From NCBI GenBank assembly GCA_900545625.1, contig UQZS01000006.1:1-51898 (forward strand): a stretch of 51,898 bases of DNA, written 5' to 3'. Origin of the DNA: an uncultured Oscillospiraceae bacterium (GTDB taxonomy: Bacteria; Bacillota; Clostridia; Oscillospirales; Acutalibacteraceae). The position numbers and the translations under genes are program-made. Position 1 is the stretch's first letter, and each line of letters starts with the position of its first letter. Shown in pieces: positions 8,822 through 17,204 of the stretch. A model generated the notes under the pieces. The model worked only from the letters and a program-made list of their open reading frames with translations, ran no database searches and had not been told where the DNA came from.

Positions 8822-9075
8822 AAAAACAAAAGCATCTCACCCCGAAAAGGGATGAAATGCTCACATTCCACGGTTCCACCCAAATTGGCGCATTGCGCCC
8901 GCTCGAACGCCTTAACGCGGCGGCACGGCGCGCTTTACGGCCGCAGCTTTACAGCGCGCACTCGGGAGAGGTGTCGGGCTTTTACGCTTTGCCCGCGCTT
9001 GCAGCCGCGGCGCGGACTCTCTGAAAAAGCGTGTGGGAAAGCCGTCGGGCTCCGTCAACGATTTATAATATAGAA
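8822..9075 (-). promoter_or_regulatory. T-box leader of thrS
   Basis: On the minus strand the T-box core TTGGGTGGAACCGTGG is at 8883-8868, followed by a terminator hairpin (arms AGCATTTCATCCC and GGGGTGAGATGCT, 8861-8831) and a T-rich run. Stem I is marked by AGAGAGTCC (plus 9014-9022) and its partner CTCTCCC further along; directly before the partner is ACACC, which offers ACC (or ACA) as threonine specifier codon. The 467 nt between thrS and the lipoprotein gene are filled by this leader and two promoters. Confidence 0.88.
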
Positions 9076-9085
9076 ATTATACTAT

Positions 9086-9114
9086 ATTATAGCCGCACGC
9101 TTTTGAAAAATCAA
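9086..9114 (-). promoter_or_regulatory. thrS promoter
   Basis: Minus strand TTGATT, 17 bp, TATAAT, just upstream of the T-box leader. Confidence 0.75.
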
Positions 9115-9196
9115 CCCCCATTTTCACAGCCGCCGGTACGCAAAGAAAAGCGCGATTCGACTGCCGCACAAGGGGGTAGCAATTTTTCGGAAATTA

Positions 9197-9205
9197 TGCT
9201 ATACT
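9197..9205 (+). promoter_or_regulatory. Extended -10 promoter element for the lipoprotein gene
   Basis: TGCTATACT carries the TGn extension and a good -10 hexamer; no recognisable -35 is at 17 bp. It lies about 35 nt before the lipoprotein start. Confidence 0.4.
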
Positions 9206-9241
9206 TTCACTTGAGAAAATCATCGAATATAGGAGAAGCCT

Positions 9242-11506
9242 ATGTTACCCTCAAACACCCTTAAGCACAGCGGTGCCTTACGCGCGGGCGCATTGCTTGC
9301 GGCGCTCACTCTTCTGCTTTCCGGCTGCGGGGCAGGTACGGACGTGCAGACACAGAATGTCGGCACGCGCACCGTCGAAACCGCGCAGTACGCGGGCGCC
9401 GAAACGCACCATACCAGTTCCGAAAACCTGGTTTTTGTTACAAGCTCAGGGCTTGTGGAACTCTATTACGACAGTGCGACGGATTCCGCCGCCGTGCGGG
9501 AGACGAATACCGGCACCATGTGGCAGACGCTCCCCGCCGCGCGGACGGACGGCGCCGAGGTGCAGTCCGCCGTTGTTACGGCAGAGGTGTCGAACGGCGG
9601 CACGGTCTATACCCTCAATTCGCAGGACAATGCGACGGCTTTTGGCACTTCTGCATTTCAGCCGACGCAAAACGGCATGGAATTAACGTACAATATGGCG
9701 CTGGACGCCGAAACAGCGGCGCGCAATGTTGCGGATGTCCCTGCGGGTGCACCGTATGTGTCCGTGACCGTGGCGTTTACACTGGAGGACGGCGCGCTGC
9801 GCGTGTCGGTGCATTGCAGCGATATACAGGTAAGCACCGGCTTTGTGCTGGAGCGCCTGACACTGCTTGATTGGTTCGGCGCGACGGATTCCGCCGCCGA
9901 AGGGGACTATATGCTCCTGCCCGACGGCAGCGGTGCGATCGAAACGATCGCGGGCACGTCGTCGGATGCGTACACCGAAAAGACCTTTGTGACCTACGGC
10001 GCGGACGCCGCGCTCGGGGAACAGGCCGAAACGGCGGACGGCGGCATTGCGTTTACCTCTGCTTTGCTGCCCGTTTACGGCATGAAGCGCGGGGAAAGCG
10101 CCTTTGTTGCGATCATCGAAAGCGGGGACGCGATCTCCCGCATCACCTCGCACCGTGCCGCAGGCGACGTGCTGTACAACCGCGTCGGCGCAACGTTCTG
10201 TGTGACGGATACCGCGCTTCTCGGCGGCGAGGGCGATCAAACGTTGTATACCGGCAATGCCTACACCGGCGAGCTCGGGATCTGCTACCGCTTTTTGTCC
10301 AACCGCAACGCCGGCTATTCCGGCATGGCGGCGGCGTGCCGCGAGGTGCTGATCCGCAACGGCGTTTTGCCTTCGCAGGCGGCTTCAGTCCCCGAAACGC
10401 TGCCTTTGCTTTTAACGGCGTACGGCGCAGCGGCGAAAAACAACCCGAATCGCAGCGAAACGCTGACGGATTATATGCAGATGCAGGAGCTTCTGCGTCT
10501 GCTCAAAGCAAAAAGCGTGGATAACGTTTTGCTGCGCATGTCCGGCGCGCTGGACGGCGCAACGTCGCAGGGGCTGCTGAAAAGCAGCGATCTTTCCGGC
10601 AAGCTCGGCAGTGAAAAGGAGCTGGAAGCACTGCTGCAATATGCGCAGACCCAGCAATTCTCGGTTTACCTGAATGTGGACATCGCTTCGTTCGGCAGGC
10701 GCAGTGCGAAAAAGTCCGCGCATGCCGCCGAAAACATTGCGGGCGATACGCTGTCTATGGCGGTCAACAACCCGTTTACCGGTGTGGCGGGGGATGCGCA
10801 GCATACGCGCTATTTGCTGCGGCAGACCGAGATCGGCGAAAACGTGGATGCGTTCGTCAATGATTTCCACAGTCTCGCGTTCAGCGGCTACTGTATAGAC
10901 GATGCGGGCAGCACGCTCTATTCCGATTACGCAAGCGCGGGCAATACGCGCACCGTCGCCGCGGGGCTCATGCAGGAACAGGCGGCGACCCTTGCCGCCG
11001 GCAGAACGCTTATGGTCGATACGGGCAACGCCTACCTGCTGCGCGATGCCGACATTGTCGTGGATCTGCCAAGTGCCGCCGTATATCCCGAAACCGACGG
11101 CTACACGTCCGTCCCGTTCGTGCAAATGGTGCTGCATGGACTTGTTGCCTATGCGCACGAGCCGATCAATCTTGCCGAGAACAGCGAAACGGCGTTCCTC
11201 AAGGCGCTGGAATACGGCGCAATGCTGAGCTACGCTTGGGATTATACCAAAACGGGCGACGAGACGATCGACACGGTCTACCACTATGAATCGCAGATCA
11301 ATACCGCAGCCGCAAATTATCTGACGGCGGCGCAGACGCTCGGCGATTTGCAGGATGCGCGCATGACGGCGCACTACGAGGTGCAGGACGGTGTGTACTG
11401 CACGGAGTACAACAACAGCACCACCCTGTATTTCAACTATACGGATGAGGCAGTCACCGTAAACTCCATTACCGTCGAGCCGATGTCCTGCCAGCGCGTG
11501 AACTGA
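9242..11506 (+). CDS. Large surface lipoprotein, DUF5696-like
   Basis: A 754-aa lipoprotein: the signal sequence ends in the lipobox LLLSGCG (Cys about residue 29). The rest resembles DUF5696 proteins of Clostridia and Paenibacillus, which are often found near carbohydrate ABC transporters; the segment RNAGYSGMAAACREVLIRNGVL followed by LPLLLTAYGAA is typical. The C-terminal half may fold like a glycoside hydrolase barrel (DAFVNDFHSLAFSGYCIDDAG), but no catalytic pair can be named. Start at 9242 follows GGAGAAG. It stands alone with its own terminator and no transporter nearby. Location on the outer face of the membrane is firm; the function is not known. Confidence 0.8.
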   Translation: MLPSNTLKHSGALRAGALLAALTLLLSGCGAGTDVQTQNVGTRTVETAQYAGAETHHTSSENLVFVTSSGLVELYYDSATDSAAVRETNTGTMWQTLPAARTDGAEVQSAVVTAEVSNGGTVYTLNSQDNATAFGTSAFQPTQNGMELTYNMALDAETAARNVADVPAGAPYVSVTVAFTLEDGALRVSVHCSDIQVSTGFVLERLTLLDWFGATDSAAEGDYMLLPDGSGAIETIAGTSSDAYTEKTFVTYGADAALGEQAETADGGIAFTSALLPVYGMKRGESAFVAIIESGDAISRITSHRAAGDVLYNRVGATFCVTDTALLGGEGDQTLYTGNAYTGELGICYRFLSNRNAGYSGMAAACREVLIRNGVLPSQAASVPETLPLLLTAYGAAAKNNPNRSETLTDYMQMQELLRLLKAKSVDNVLLRMSGALDGATSQGLLKSSDLSGKLGSEKELEALLQYAQTQQFSVYLNVDIASFGRRSAKKSAHAAENIAGDTLSMAVNNPFTGVAGDAQHTRYLLRQTEIGENVDAFVNDFHSLAFSGYCIDDAGSTLYSDYASAGNTRTVAAGLMQEQAATLAAGRTLMVDTGNAYLLRDADIVVDLPSAAVYPETDGYTSVPFVQMVLHGLVAYAHEPINLAENSETAFLKALEYGAMLSYAWDYTKTGDETIDTVYHYESQINTAAANYLTAAQTLGDLQDARMTAHYEVQDGVYCTEYNNSTTLYFNYTDEAVTVNSITVEPMSCQRVN

Positions 11507-11542
11507 TCGAAACGGAATTTCATCATATAAATATAGTATATA

Positions 11543-11582
11543 AAAGACCGTCCCCGCAGGATCTCCTGCGGGGACGGTCTTT
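11543..11582 (+). terminator. Rho-independent terminator after the lipoprotein gene
   Basis: An 18-bp perfect stem (AAAGACCGTCCCCGCAGG and its complement) with loop ATCT. The arms begin and end in A and T runs, so it can work both ways and also ends the leftward ybaK transcript. Confidence 0.85.
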
Positions 11583-11615
11583 CAAGCGTAAGATGGTGGG
11601 CTGTGATGCCCGGAA

Positions 11616-12098
11616 CTATTGCGTAATATCGCCGAACTCGGCGTTCGCCGCATGCCGCAGGTCGTTCGGTGCAAGCTCTGCCTGCACGCCGATTTTTCCC
11701 GCGCTGACGATGATCGTCTCAAAGTCCTGCGCGGTTCGGTCGATGACGGTCGGGAACGCTTTTTTCATCCCGATGGGGCTGCACCCGCCGCGCACATAGC
11801 CTGTGAGGGGCAGCAGATCCTTGACGTGCAGCATTTCCACATGCTTTTCGCCGACACAAGCCGCCGCAGCTTTCAGGTCCAGTTCCGCAGGGGCGGGGAT
11901 CACGAACACATAGCACTGCCCGCTTTTGCCCCGTGTCACAAGCGTTTTGAAAATGCGGGCGGCATCTATGCCCAAAAGTGCGGCAACACGCATCCCGTCT
12001 ACCGCCTCGCCGCCGTGCGCGTAGGTGTGCACGCGGTAGGCGATCTTTTCCCGATCCAGAATGCGCATGGCGTTGGTTTTCGGCAGTCCTTTTGCCAA
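11616..12098 (-). CDS. ybaK: YbaK/EbsC family Cys-tRNA(Pro) deacylase
   Basis: A 160-aa trans-editing enzyme that hydrolyses Cys-tRNA(Pro) mischarged by ProRS. Family features are KTNAMRILDREKIAYRVHTY at the start, the catalytic-site segment IFKTLVTRG, AELDLKAAAACVG and the GYVRGGCSPIGMKK loop. The start is taken as the TTG at 12098, 6 nt after GAGGTG; the in-frame GTG at 12107 lies within that ribosome site. It is 10 nt behind dacF, so it shares that transcript. Confidence 0.92.
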   Translation of the reverse strand: MAKGLPKTNAMRILDREKIAYRVHTYAHGGEAVDGMRVAALLGIDAARIFKTLVTRGKSGQCYVFVIPAPAELDLKAAAACVGEKHVEMLHVKDLLPLTGYVRGGCSPIGMKKAFPTVIDRTAQDFETIIVSAGKIGVQAELAPNDLRHAANAEFGDITQ

Positions 12099-12108
12099 AG
12101 CGTTCACC

Positions 12109-13467
12109 TCATTTTAAGTTGCGGAAGTTCTTTATGGTCTTGGGGGCTCTTCGGCGCTTTTTCTGCCGATTGTGCCGTATGATCAGCCCGATATAGACGG
12201 CGAGCACCAAAAGGACCAGTGCAAAAACGATCAGGAACACGGTAGAGTGGAACAGTTGGACGATCCCGTTGCCGAGATACAGGAAGATGCTCACGTCTAC
12301 GTCCTCGGCGGCGACCAGATTGACCGTTGCGATCTCATCGCCCGCGTACAGGATCCGCGCTTTCCCCAGCACATCCCCTTTTTTGACCGGCGCATCCACC
12401 GTAGTCGGCGTTTCCTCGGGGATCGCTTCGATGAGTACGCTGTTTTCGTCGTTGCCCACGGGTACGAGTGCCGTCACCTCGGTTTCGGGTACCAGGCGTA
12501 CATGGTCGGCGTCGCTGGAGAGGCGCACATCCACTACAGTCACAATGCGCGTGGTGTCGGCGACCTTCGTCATGCGCAGATTGTCAAACGCCCATTCAAA
12601 GAGCGTCTTACAATCCAAAAATGCACGGTTGTCTGGATTGCCGTCGCCGTTGACATCCTCATACGGGGCGTTCATAACAACTGCAAGATAGTTGTAGCCG
12701 TCTTTGCTCGCCGTGGAAATGACACACCGTCCGGCGCCCGAGGTCGAGCCGGTCTTGACGCCCGATGCATATTCGCAGTAATAGGTTTTAAAATTCGGGT
12801 TGATCAGCCAGTTTGTCGAAAGCAGATTGCGTTCCTCACTTTTGTTCGTGGCGGGCAGGGTGTAGCTGACGGTGTTGACGATCTCCGAAAACAGCGGCAG
12901 CTCCAGCGCGTGCTGCGTGATCAGCGCCAGATCGCGTGCAGTGGAGTAGTGCCCTTCGGCGTCTAAGCCGTGCGGATTGACGAAATGCGTGTTTGTGCAG
13001 CCCAGAGAAGCGGCAAAATCATTCATCATCTGCACAAAGGCGGGCACGCTCCCGCCGCCGATGTAATCCGCCAAAATGACCGCCGCCTCGTTGGCACTGC
13101 GCACCAAAAGGCAGTACAAAAGCTGGCGCACCGTCAGCTCTTCGCCTGCAAGCAGCCCTGCCGTGGAGCTGTTCGTGCCTGCAATGGCGTCGATGGACGA
13201 CTGTTTGACGGTCACAACGGCGTCAAGATCCTGGCAGTTTTCGATCGTGAGGATGGCGGTGGTGATTTTTGTAAGGGACGCGGGCGCGGTGACCTTGTCC
13301 GCGTTCTTGTCAAAGATCACCGTGTTGCTGTCCAAATTCAAAAGCAGCACGATGTCCGCGCTGATACCCATAGTGTCTAAGGATGCGTTAAAGGCGGCAG
13401 AACCCGGCAAAATGCAGGTGCAAATCAGAAGTATGAGCGCAAGGAAAAAAGAAAAAGCACGCTTCAA
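12109..13467 (-). CDS. dacF: D-alanyl-D-alanine carboxypeptidase (DacF-like PBP)
   Basis: A 452-aa class A low-molecular-weight penicillin-binding protein that trims the terminal D-Ala from peptidoglycan pentapeptides. Order: signal peptide (1-25), then the active-site SLTK (SxxK), SAN (SxN) and KTGST (KTG) motifs, a PBP5-type C-terminal beta domain, and a membrane anchor (about 410-432) followed by a Lys/Arg-rich cytoplasmic tail. The start is TTG with GAGGTG 7 nt upstream; a stop lies just above it in frame. It may take part in sporulation as DacF does in Bacillus, but a vegetative DacA role is equally possible. Confidence 0.9.
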   Translation of the reverse strand: MKRAFSFFLALILLICTCILPGSAAFNASLDTMGISADIVLLLNLDSNTVIFDKNADKVTAPASLTKITTAILTIENCQDLDAVVTVKQSSIDAIAGTNSSTAGLLAGEELTVRQLLYCLLVRSANEAAVILADYIGGGSVPAFVQMMNDFAASLGCTNTHFVNPHGLDAEGHYSTARDLALITQHALELPLFSEIVNTVSYTLPATNKSEERNLLSTNWLINPNFKTYYCEYASGVKTGSTSGAGRCVISTASKDGYNYLAVVMNAPYEDVNGDGNPDNRAFLDCKTLFEWAFDNLRMTKVADTTRIVTVVDVRLSSDADHVRLVPETEVTALVPVGNDENSVLIEAIPEETPTTVDAPVKKGDVLGKARILYAGDEIATVNLVAAEDVDVSIFLYLGNGIVQLFHSTVFLIVFALVLLVLAVYIGLIIRHNRQKKRRRAPKTIKNFRNLK

Positions 13468-13480
13468 AGCGTTTCACCTC

Positions 13481-13509
13481 TTGAAAAGAACTCGCAAAAC
13501 GTGTAAAAT
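13481..13509 (+). promoter_or_regulatory. Promoter for the phosphoesterase-DHHW pair
   Basis: TTGAAA, 17 bp, TAAAAT. It overlaps the dacF leader on the opposite strand, so the two divergent promoters are about 40 bp apart and face away from each other with overlapping transcripts. Confidence 0.6.
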
Positions 13510-13546
13510 ACTATATTACATATGGGATCCGAATCGGACATCAAAC

Positions 13547-13575
13547 AGTATACCAAAATTTTCAAACGATGGCAA
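13547..13575 (-). promoter_or_regulatory. dacF-ybaK promoter
   Basis: Minus strand TTGCCA, 17 bp, TATACT, with the transcript start about 75 nt before the dacF TTG. Confidence 0.65.
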
Positions 13576-13600
13576 CCCAAATCAAAGGATGTGAACCATT

Positions 13601-14290
13601 TTGATATATGTGACCGGCGACACCCACGGCGAGGCGGACCGCCTTTCCCCCTCGAAGCTGCGCACGCTGAAGGCGGGCGACACGCTGATCGTCTGCGGCG
13701 ATTTCGGCTTCTTGTGGGACGACAGCAAAAAAGAGCAGAAGCTGCGCGAACAGCTCGGCAAACGGAAATACAACATCTGTTTCATCGACGGCACGCATGA
13801 GAATTTTTCCCTTTTGAACAATTACGAGGTAAGCGAGTGGAACGGCGGCAAGGTGCACCGGATCTACGGCAACCTCTACCATCTGCTGCGCGGGCAGGTC
13901 TATCATATCGACGGGCTTTCGGTGTTCACCATGGGCGGCGGCGAGAGCCCCGACATCGATATCCGATCGGAGGGCGACACCTGGTCGCGCGAGGAGATCC
14001 CCACGCGCGAGGAGCTTTTGGAGGGCGCGCACGCGCTCGAAAAGGAAAATTATCATGTGGATATCGTCGTCACGCACGAACCGCCGCTGCGCATCAAGGG
14101 CTTTTTGCAGCTCAAGGATTACGACTCCCTGCGTGTAACGGCGCTCAACGCTTATTTTGAGGAGCTTTCCGATTCGTGTACGTTTGACAAATGGTATTTC
14201 GGCAGTATGCATATGGATAAATATATTTCCTCCACGCACATTGCCGTGTTCAAAAATATCCTTCGCGCCGATACGGGCGAAAAAGTGTAA
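13601..14290 (+). CDS. Small cytoplasmic metallophosphoesterase
   Basis: A 229-aa calcineurin-type phosphoesterase with the full set of metal motifs: GDTHGE, CGDFGFLWDD, DGTHENF (for GNHE), VTHEPP, and a terminal MHMDKYI. No signal peptide or membrane segment is present. The start is TTG at 13601, 7-8 nt after AAAGGATG; no ATG start fits. The DHHW gene follows after 20 nt, so they form an operon. The substrate is unknown. Confidence 0.85.
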   Translation: MIYVTGDTHGEADRLSPSKLRTLKAGDTLIVCGDFGFLWDDSKKEQKLREQLGKRKYNICFIDGTHENFSLLNNYEVSEWNGGKVHRIYGNLYHLLRGQVYHIDGLSVFTMGGGESPDIDIRSEGDTWSREEIPTREELLEGAHALEKENYHVDIVVTHEPPLRIKGFLQLKDYDSLRVTALNAYFEELSDSCTFDKWYFGSMHMDKYISSTHIAVFKNILRADTGEKV

Positions 14291-14310
14291 AGACAAAGGC
14301 AGACTGTATC

Positions 14311-15426
14311 ATGCAAATGACCCGTTCCCGAAAAATCCTCGGCACAGTGGAAGTGGTCGCCGCTGTTGCGGTTCTGGTGCTTGCCGTCGCGCTCGCGCCG
14401 GCATATACGGGCGAACAGCCGGCTGAGACTGCGCCCGCAACCGAAGCAACCGAAGCGGCAACCGCCGACGCCGAGACGCAACCGGCCGAAACCACGACCG
14501 AGCCGCCCACCGAACCGCCGGAAGTCGGCGAATACACGGTGGAAAATTACATCGTGCTTACAAGCGATTCCGCTATGGAAATGTATTCCGTCGCGCAAAA
14601 GCGGCTGACCGAATACGGGGAAACGCTCAATGCGCTCAAAGCGCGCGTGCCGGAAATCAATGTGTATTCCCTGCTCGCGCCCACGCGCATCGCGTTTTAC
14701 GGGCCGGAGGAATACCGCACGGGCTCGCATTCGCAGACGCGCGGCATTGAGATCGCTTACGGCGCAATGTCCGACGACATCGTCAAGGTGGACGCCTACA
14801 GCCACCTTTCGCGGCACACGGATGAATACATCTATTTCCGCACCGACCACCACTGGACGGCGCGCGGCGCCTATTATGCGTATGAGGCGTTCTGCGAGAG
14901 CGCGAACCTCGAATGCAAGCCGCTCTCCGCGCACGAGACCGGCAGGCTCGACAATTTCGTGGGCAGCATGTACCGCTATACGCACAGCGAGAGTTTGAAG
15001 AACAACCCCGATTATGTCGAGGTGTTTTACCCGACGGTCGAGGCAAGCGGGCAGTATTATTCGACCCCCGCGATGACCGACGGGAAAACGCTTCGCATCA
15101 TTTCGACCTCGATCACAGATGAATCCAGCAAATATATGGCGTTCATCCAAGGCGACAAGCCGCTGATCAAGATGACCTCAGCATGCGGGAGCAACCGAAA
15201 AATACTGCTCATTAAAGAATCCTACGGCAACGCCTTCGCCCCGTTCCTTTTGGAAAATTTCGGCGAGGTCTATGTGCTTGATCCGCGTCAGGACGGTGTA
15301 AAGGGCATGAACCTCCCGCAGTTTCTCCGCGAGCAGGGGATCACCGATGTGCTTGTGCTCAATTACCTGATGGCGCCGTCGAATTCCACCTTTATGGATG
15401 CGTTCAACGAAATGGTCTATGTTTGA
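14311..15426 (+). CDS. DHHW family secreted protein (AlgX/AlgJ-like SGNH fold)
   Basis: A 371-aa exported protein with one N-terminal membrane segment (about 8-30), a Thr/Glu/Pro-rich linker (about 33-70) and a DHHW domain, named for the motif TDHHWTARGAYYAY seen here. A late serine block, IKESYGNAF, matches the second conserved site of this SGNH-like family. Relatives O-acetylate exported polysaccharide together with an MBOAT (AlgI-like) partner. No MBOAT gene is next to it, so the donor partner must be elsewhere or the protein acts differently. Start at 14311; the ribosome site is weak. Confidence 0.82.
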   Translation: MQMTRSRKILGTVEVVAAVAVLVLAVALAPAYTGEQPAETAPATEATEAATADAETQPAETTTEPPTEPPEVGEYTVENYIVLTSDSAMEMYSVAQKRLTEYGETLNALKARVPEINVYSLLAPTRIAFYGPEEYRTGSHSQTRGIEIAYGAMSDDIVKVDAYSHLSRHTDEYIYFRTDHHWTARGAYYAYEAFCESANLECKPLSAHETGRLDNFVGSMYRYTHSESLKNNPDYVEVFYPTVEASGQYYSTPAMTDGKTLRIISTSITDESSKYMAFIQGDKPLIKMTSACGSNRKILLIKESYGNAFAPFLLENFGEVYVLDPRQDGVKGMNLPQFLREQGITDVLVLNYLMAPSNSTFMDAFNEMVYV

Positions 15427-15470
15427 CGCATGGATATAGGATAGGAAAAAAACCGTTTTCTATACAAACC

Positions 15471-15496
15471 GCGCCCCGCCGAAACAGGCGGGGCGC
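15471..15496. terminator. Terminator between converging genes
   Basis: GCGCCCCGCC and GGCGGGGCGC form a perfect 10-bp stem with loop GAAACA. It sits between the rightward DHHW gene and the leftward ferredoxin and may serve both. Confidence 0.7.
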
Positions 15497-15510
15497 TTGC
15501 TGTATCGGGT

Positions 15511-16227
15511 TTATGCATTCTCCAGAACTCGGCCGGCGGTCGTGACGGTGCAGACCTTCCACGGGATCAGCTTGCCGCTTTTTTGCAAGGCGTTTTTGAC
15601 CGCCTGCACGATCCCGCCGCAGCAGGGGACTTCCATGCGCGCCACGGTGATGCTCTTGATCTCGTGGAGTGCGAGGATCTCCGTCAGCTTATCTGTGTAG
15701 TCGACCATATCTAACTTCGGGCAGCCGATGAGCGTCACGCGCCCCGCGATGAAGCGGTCGTGAAAATCGCCGCAGGCGTATGCCGTGCAGTCCGCCGCTA
15801 TAAGCAGGTGCGCGCCGTCGAAGTAAGGCGCGTTTACGGGCACGAGCTTGATCTGCACAGGCCACTGCGCAAGGCGGCTGACGCCGGATACTGCCGGCGA
15901 AGCGGACGGTGCCGCCGGTACGGTTTGCGGGCGTTTGATTGATGCGGCGCGCGAGCCGGGGCAGCCGCAGGGCAATTCCGTTTTTTCCTTTTCCTGCTGC
16001 GCCGCTTTTACGGCTTCAGCGTCGTAGGCGGGCGCCTCGCGCTCGGTAAAGGTGATCGCCCCCGTCGGGCAGGCGGGCAGGCAGTCGCCCAAGCCGTCGC
16101 AGTAGTCCTCGCGCAAAAGCTTTGCCTTGCCGTTTACCATGCCGATGGCGCCTTCGTGGCAGGCTTCGGCACAAAGCCCGCAGCCGTTGCATTTTTCTTC
16201 GTTGATTTGAATGATCTTGCGAATCAT
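15511..16227 (-). CDS. Two-cluster [4Fe-4S] ferredoxin-type protein
   Basis: A 238-aa iron-sulfur protein. The first cluster motif is CNGCGLCAEACHEGAI; the second has the variant CDGLGDCLPACPTGAI. A linker with CGCPGS precedes a C-terminal domain (about 125-238) with further cysteines (CTAYACGDF, GCP, PCCGG) that may bind another cofactor. Electron transfer is likely; the partner is not visible. The start follows GGAGG. It is divergent from a Crp/Fnr gene, with an Fnr-type palindrome between them, so it is probably part of that regulator's stress or redox response. Confidence 0.85.
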   Translation of the reverse strand: MIRKIIQINEEKCNGCGLCAEACHEGAIGMVNGKAKLLREDYCDGLGDCLPACPTGAITFTEREAPAYDAEAVKAAQQEKEKTELPCGCPGSRAASIKRPQTVPAAPSASPAVSGVSRLAQWPVQIKLVPVNAPYFDGAHLLIAADCTAYACGDFHDRFIAGRVTLIGCPKLDMVDYTDKLTEILALHEIKSITVARMEVPCCGGIVQAVKNALQKSGKLIPWKVCTVTTAGRVLENA

Positions 16228-16256
16228 GATTTTCCTCCGTTGTTTTCAAAATCGGG

Positions 16257-16285
16257 TTGACCGAACGCGTATAGCATAGTACAAT
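16257..16285 (+). promoter_or_regulatory. Promoter of the Crp/Fnr regulator
   Basis: TTGACC, 17 bp, TACAAT. The predicted start is near 16292. Confidence 0.68.
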
Positions 16286-16300
16286 TTAGCCAAGAATTCG

Positions 16301-16314
16301 GTTGTAATTACAAC
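16301..16314. promoter_or_regulatory. Crp/Fnr-type operator (GTTGTAATTACAAC)
   Basis: A perfect 14-bp palindrome of Fnr/HcpR style (TTGTnnnnACAA). It lies just downstream of the regulator's own predicted start, a repressing position, and about 41.5 bp upstream of a likely start for the divergent ferredoxin gene (-10 TATGCT, plus 16273-16278), a class II activating position. Confidence 0.65.
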
Positions 16315-16329
16315 GGAACGGAGAAAAAG

Positions 16330-17001
16330 ATGCAAAAATTTTTACCGCTTTTGGAAACGGTCCCGCTACTTGCGGGCCTCGGAACAGAACAGCTTGAAGC
16401 CTTGCCGCGGGCGCTGGATGCGCGCGTGCAGGCCTTTGCGCGCGGTGAGATCGTATTGCATGTCGGCGATGCGGTCCGCGCGCTCGGCATAGTGCTTTCA
16501 GGGCGGCTCGAAATTTCGCAGGAGGATTACCACGGCAACGCGGTGCTGCTCGCCGGGCTTTCGGCGGGGGAGCTGTTTGCGGAGTCCTTTGCCTGCACCG
16601 GGCGGCATTCTACCGTGCAGGTGCGCGCCGCCGAAAAAGCGCAGGTGCTTTGGCTTTCCTTTGCCCGCCTGCGCGCCCCGTCGCCGGAATTTGCACTGCT
16701 TTGCGCACGCGTGAGTGCCAACCTTACCGAGATGCTCGCGCGCAAAAACATTTTTTTGACCGGGCGCATCGCGCACATCTCCAAACGCACCTTACGCGAA
16801 AAGGTGTTGTCCTATCTGTTTGAGGTCTCGGCGCAAACGGGCAGCCGCAGCTTTACGATCCCCTTTGACCGCCGGCAGCTGGCGGAGTATCTTGCCGCCG
16901 ACCGCAGCGCGCTCTCCGCCGTGCTCGGGCGGCTGCGCGACGAGGGTGTTTTGACGTTTCATAAGAATCAATTTACGCTTTACAATGCGCGCAAGCTTTA
17001 A
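16330..17001 (+). CDS. Crp/Fnr family transcriptional regulator
   Basis: A 223-aa regulator with an N-terminal cyclic-nucleotide-binding-type beta roll (1-125), a dimer helix (about 128-150) and a C-terminal winged helix (recognition segment about QLAEYLAADRSALSAVLGRL). The N-terminus has no Fnr-type cysteine cluster, so any iron-sulfur sensing would be atypical; the effector is unknown, with haem, NO or small molecules all possible in this family. The start at 16330 follows GGAG. Downstream of its own promoter lies the palindrome at 16301-16314, implying autoregulation. Confidence 0.9.
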   Translation: MQKFLPLLETVPLLAGLGTEQLEALPRALDARVQAFARGEIVLHVGDAVRALGIVLSGRLEISQEDYHGNAVLLAGLSAGELFAESFACTGRHSTVQVRAAEKAQVLWLSFARLRAPSPEFALLCARVSANLTEMLARKNIFLTGRIAHISKRTLREKVLSYLFEVSAQTGSRSFTIPFDRRQLAEYLAADRSALSAVLGRLRDEGVLTFHKNQFTLYNARKL

Positions 17002-17026
17002 ATCGGCGCAAAATTTGTCTTTTCCG

Positions 17027-17067
17027 GACGGCAACCGCGTTTTGCAAACGGCAGTTGCCGTCTTTTT
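17027..17067 (+). terminator. Terminator after the Crp/Fnr gene
   Basis: GACGGCAAC (17027) pairs with GTTGCCGTC (17054), with inner complementarity CGTTTTGCAAACG-like, followed by TTTTT. Confidence 0.8.
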
Positions 17068-17148
17068 CCATGTGCGTAAACCGAAATGTATGGTGCAACC
17101 GTGTCCTTGTGGGTATGCTAAAGACGTTCTCACGAACAAGACTTTTCC

Positions 17149-17163
17149 CGGAAATATTTTCCG
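17149..17163. promoter_or_regulatory. Palindrome upstream of the E2-like gene
   Basis: CGGAAA-TAT-TTTCCG, a perfect inverted repeat about 40 nt before the E2-like start. It may be an operator; the gene's promoter is not clearly visible. Confidence 0.3.
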
Positions 17164-17204
17164 ACTATCCCGAATACCATTTGAAAGAAAAAGGAGATGC
17201 GCTT

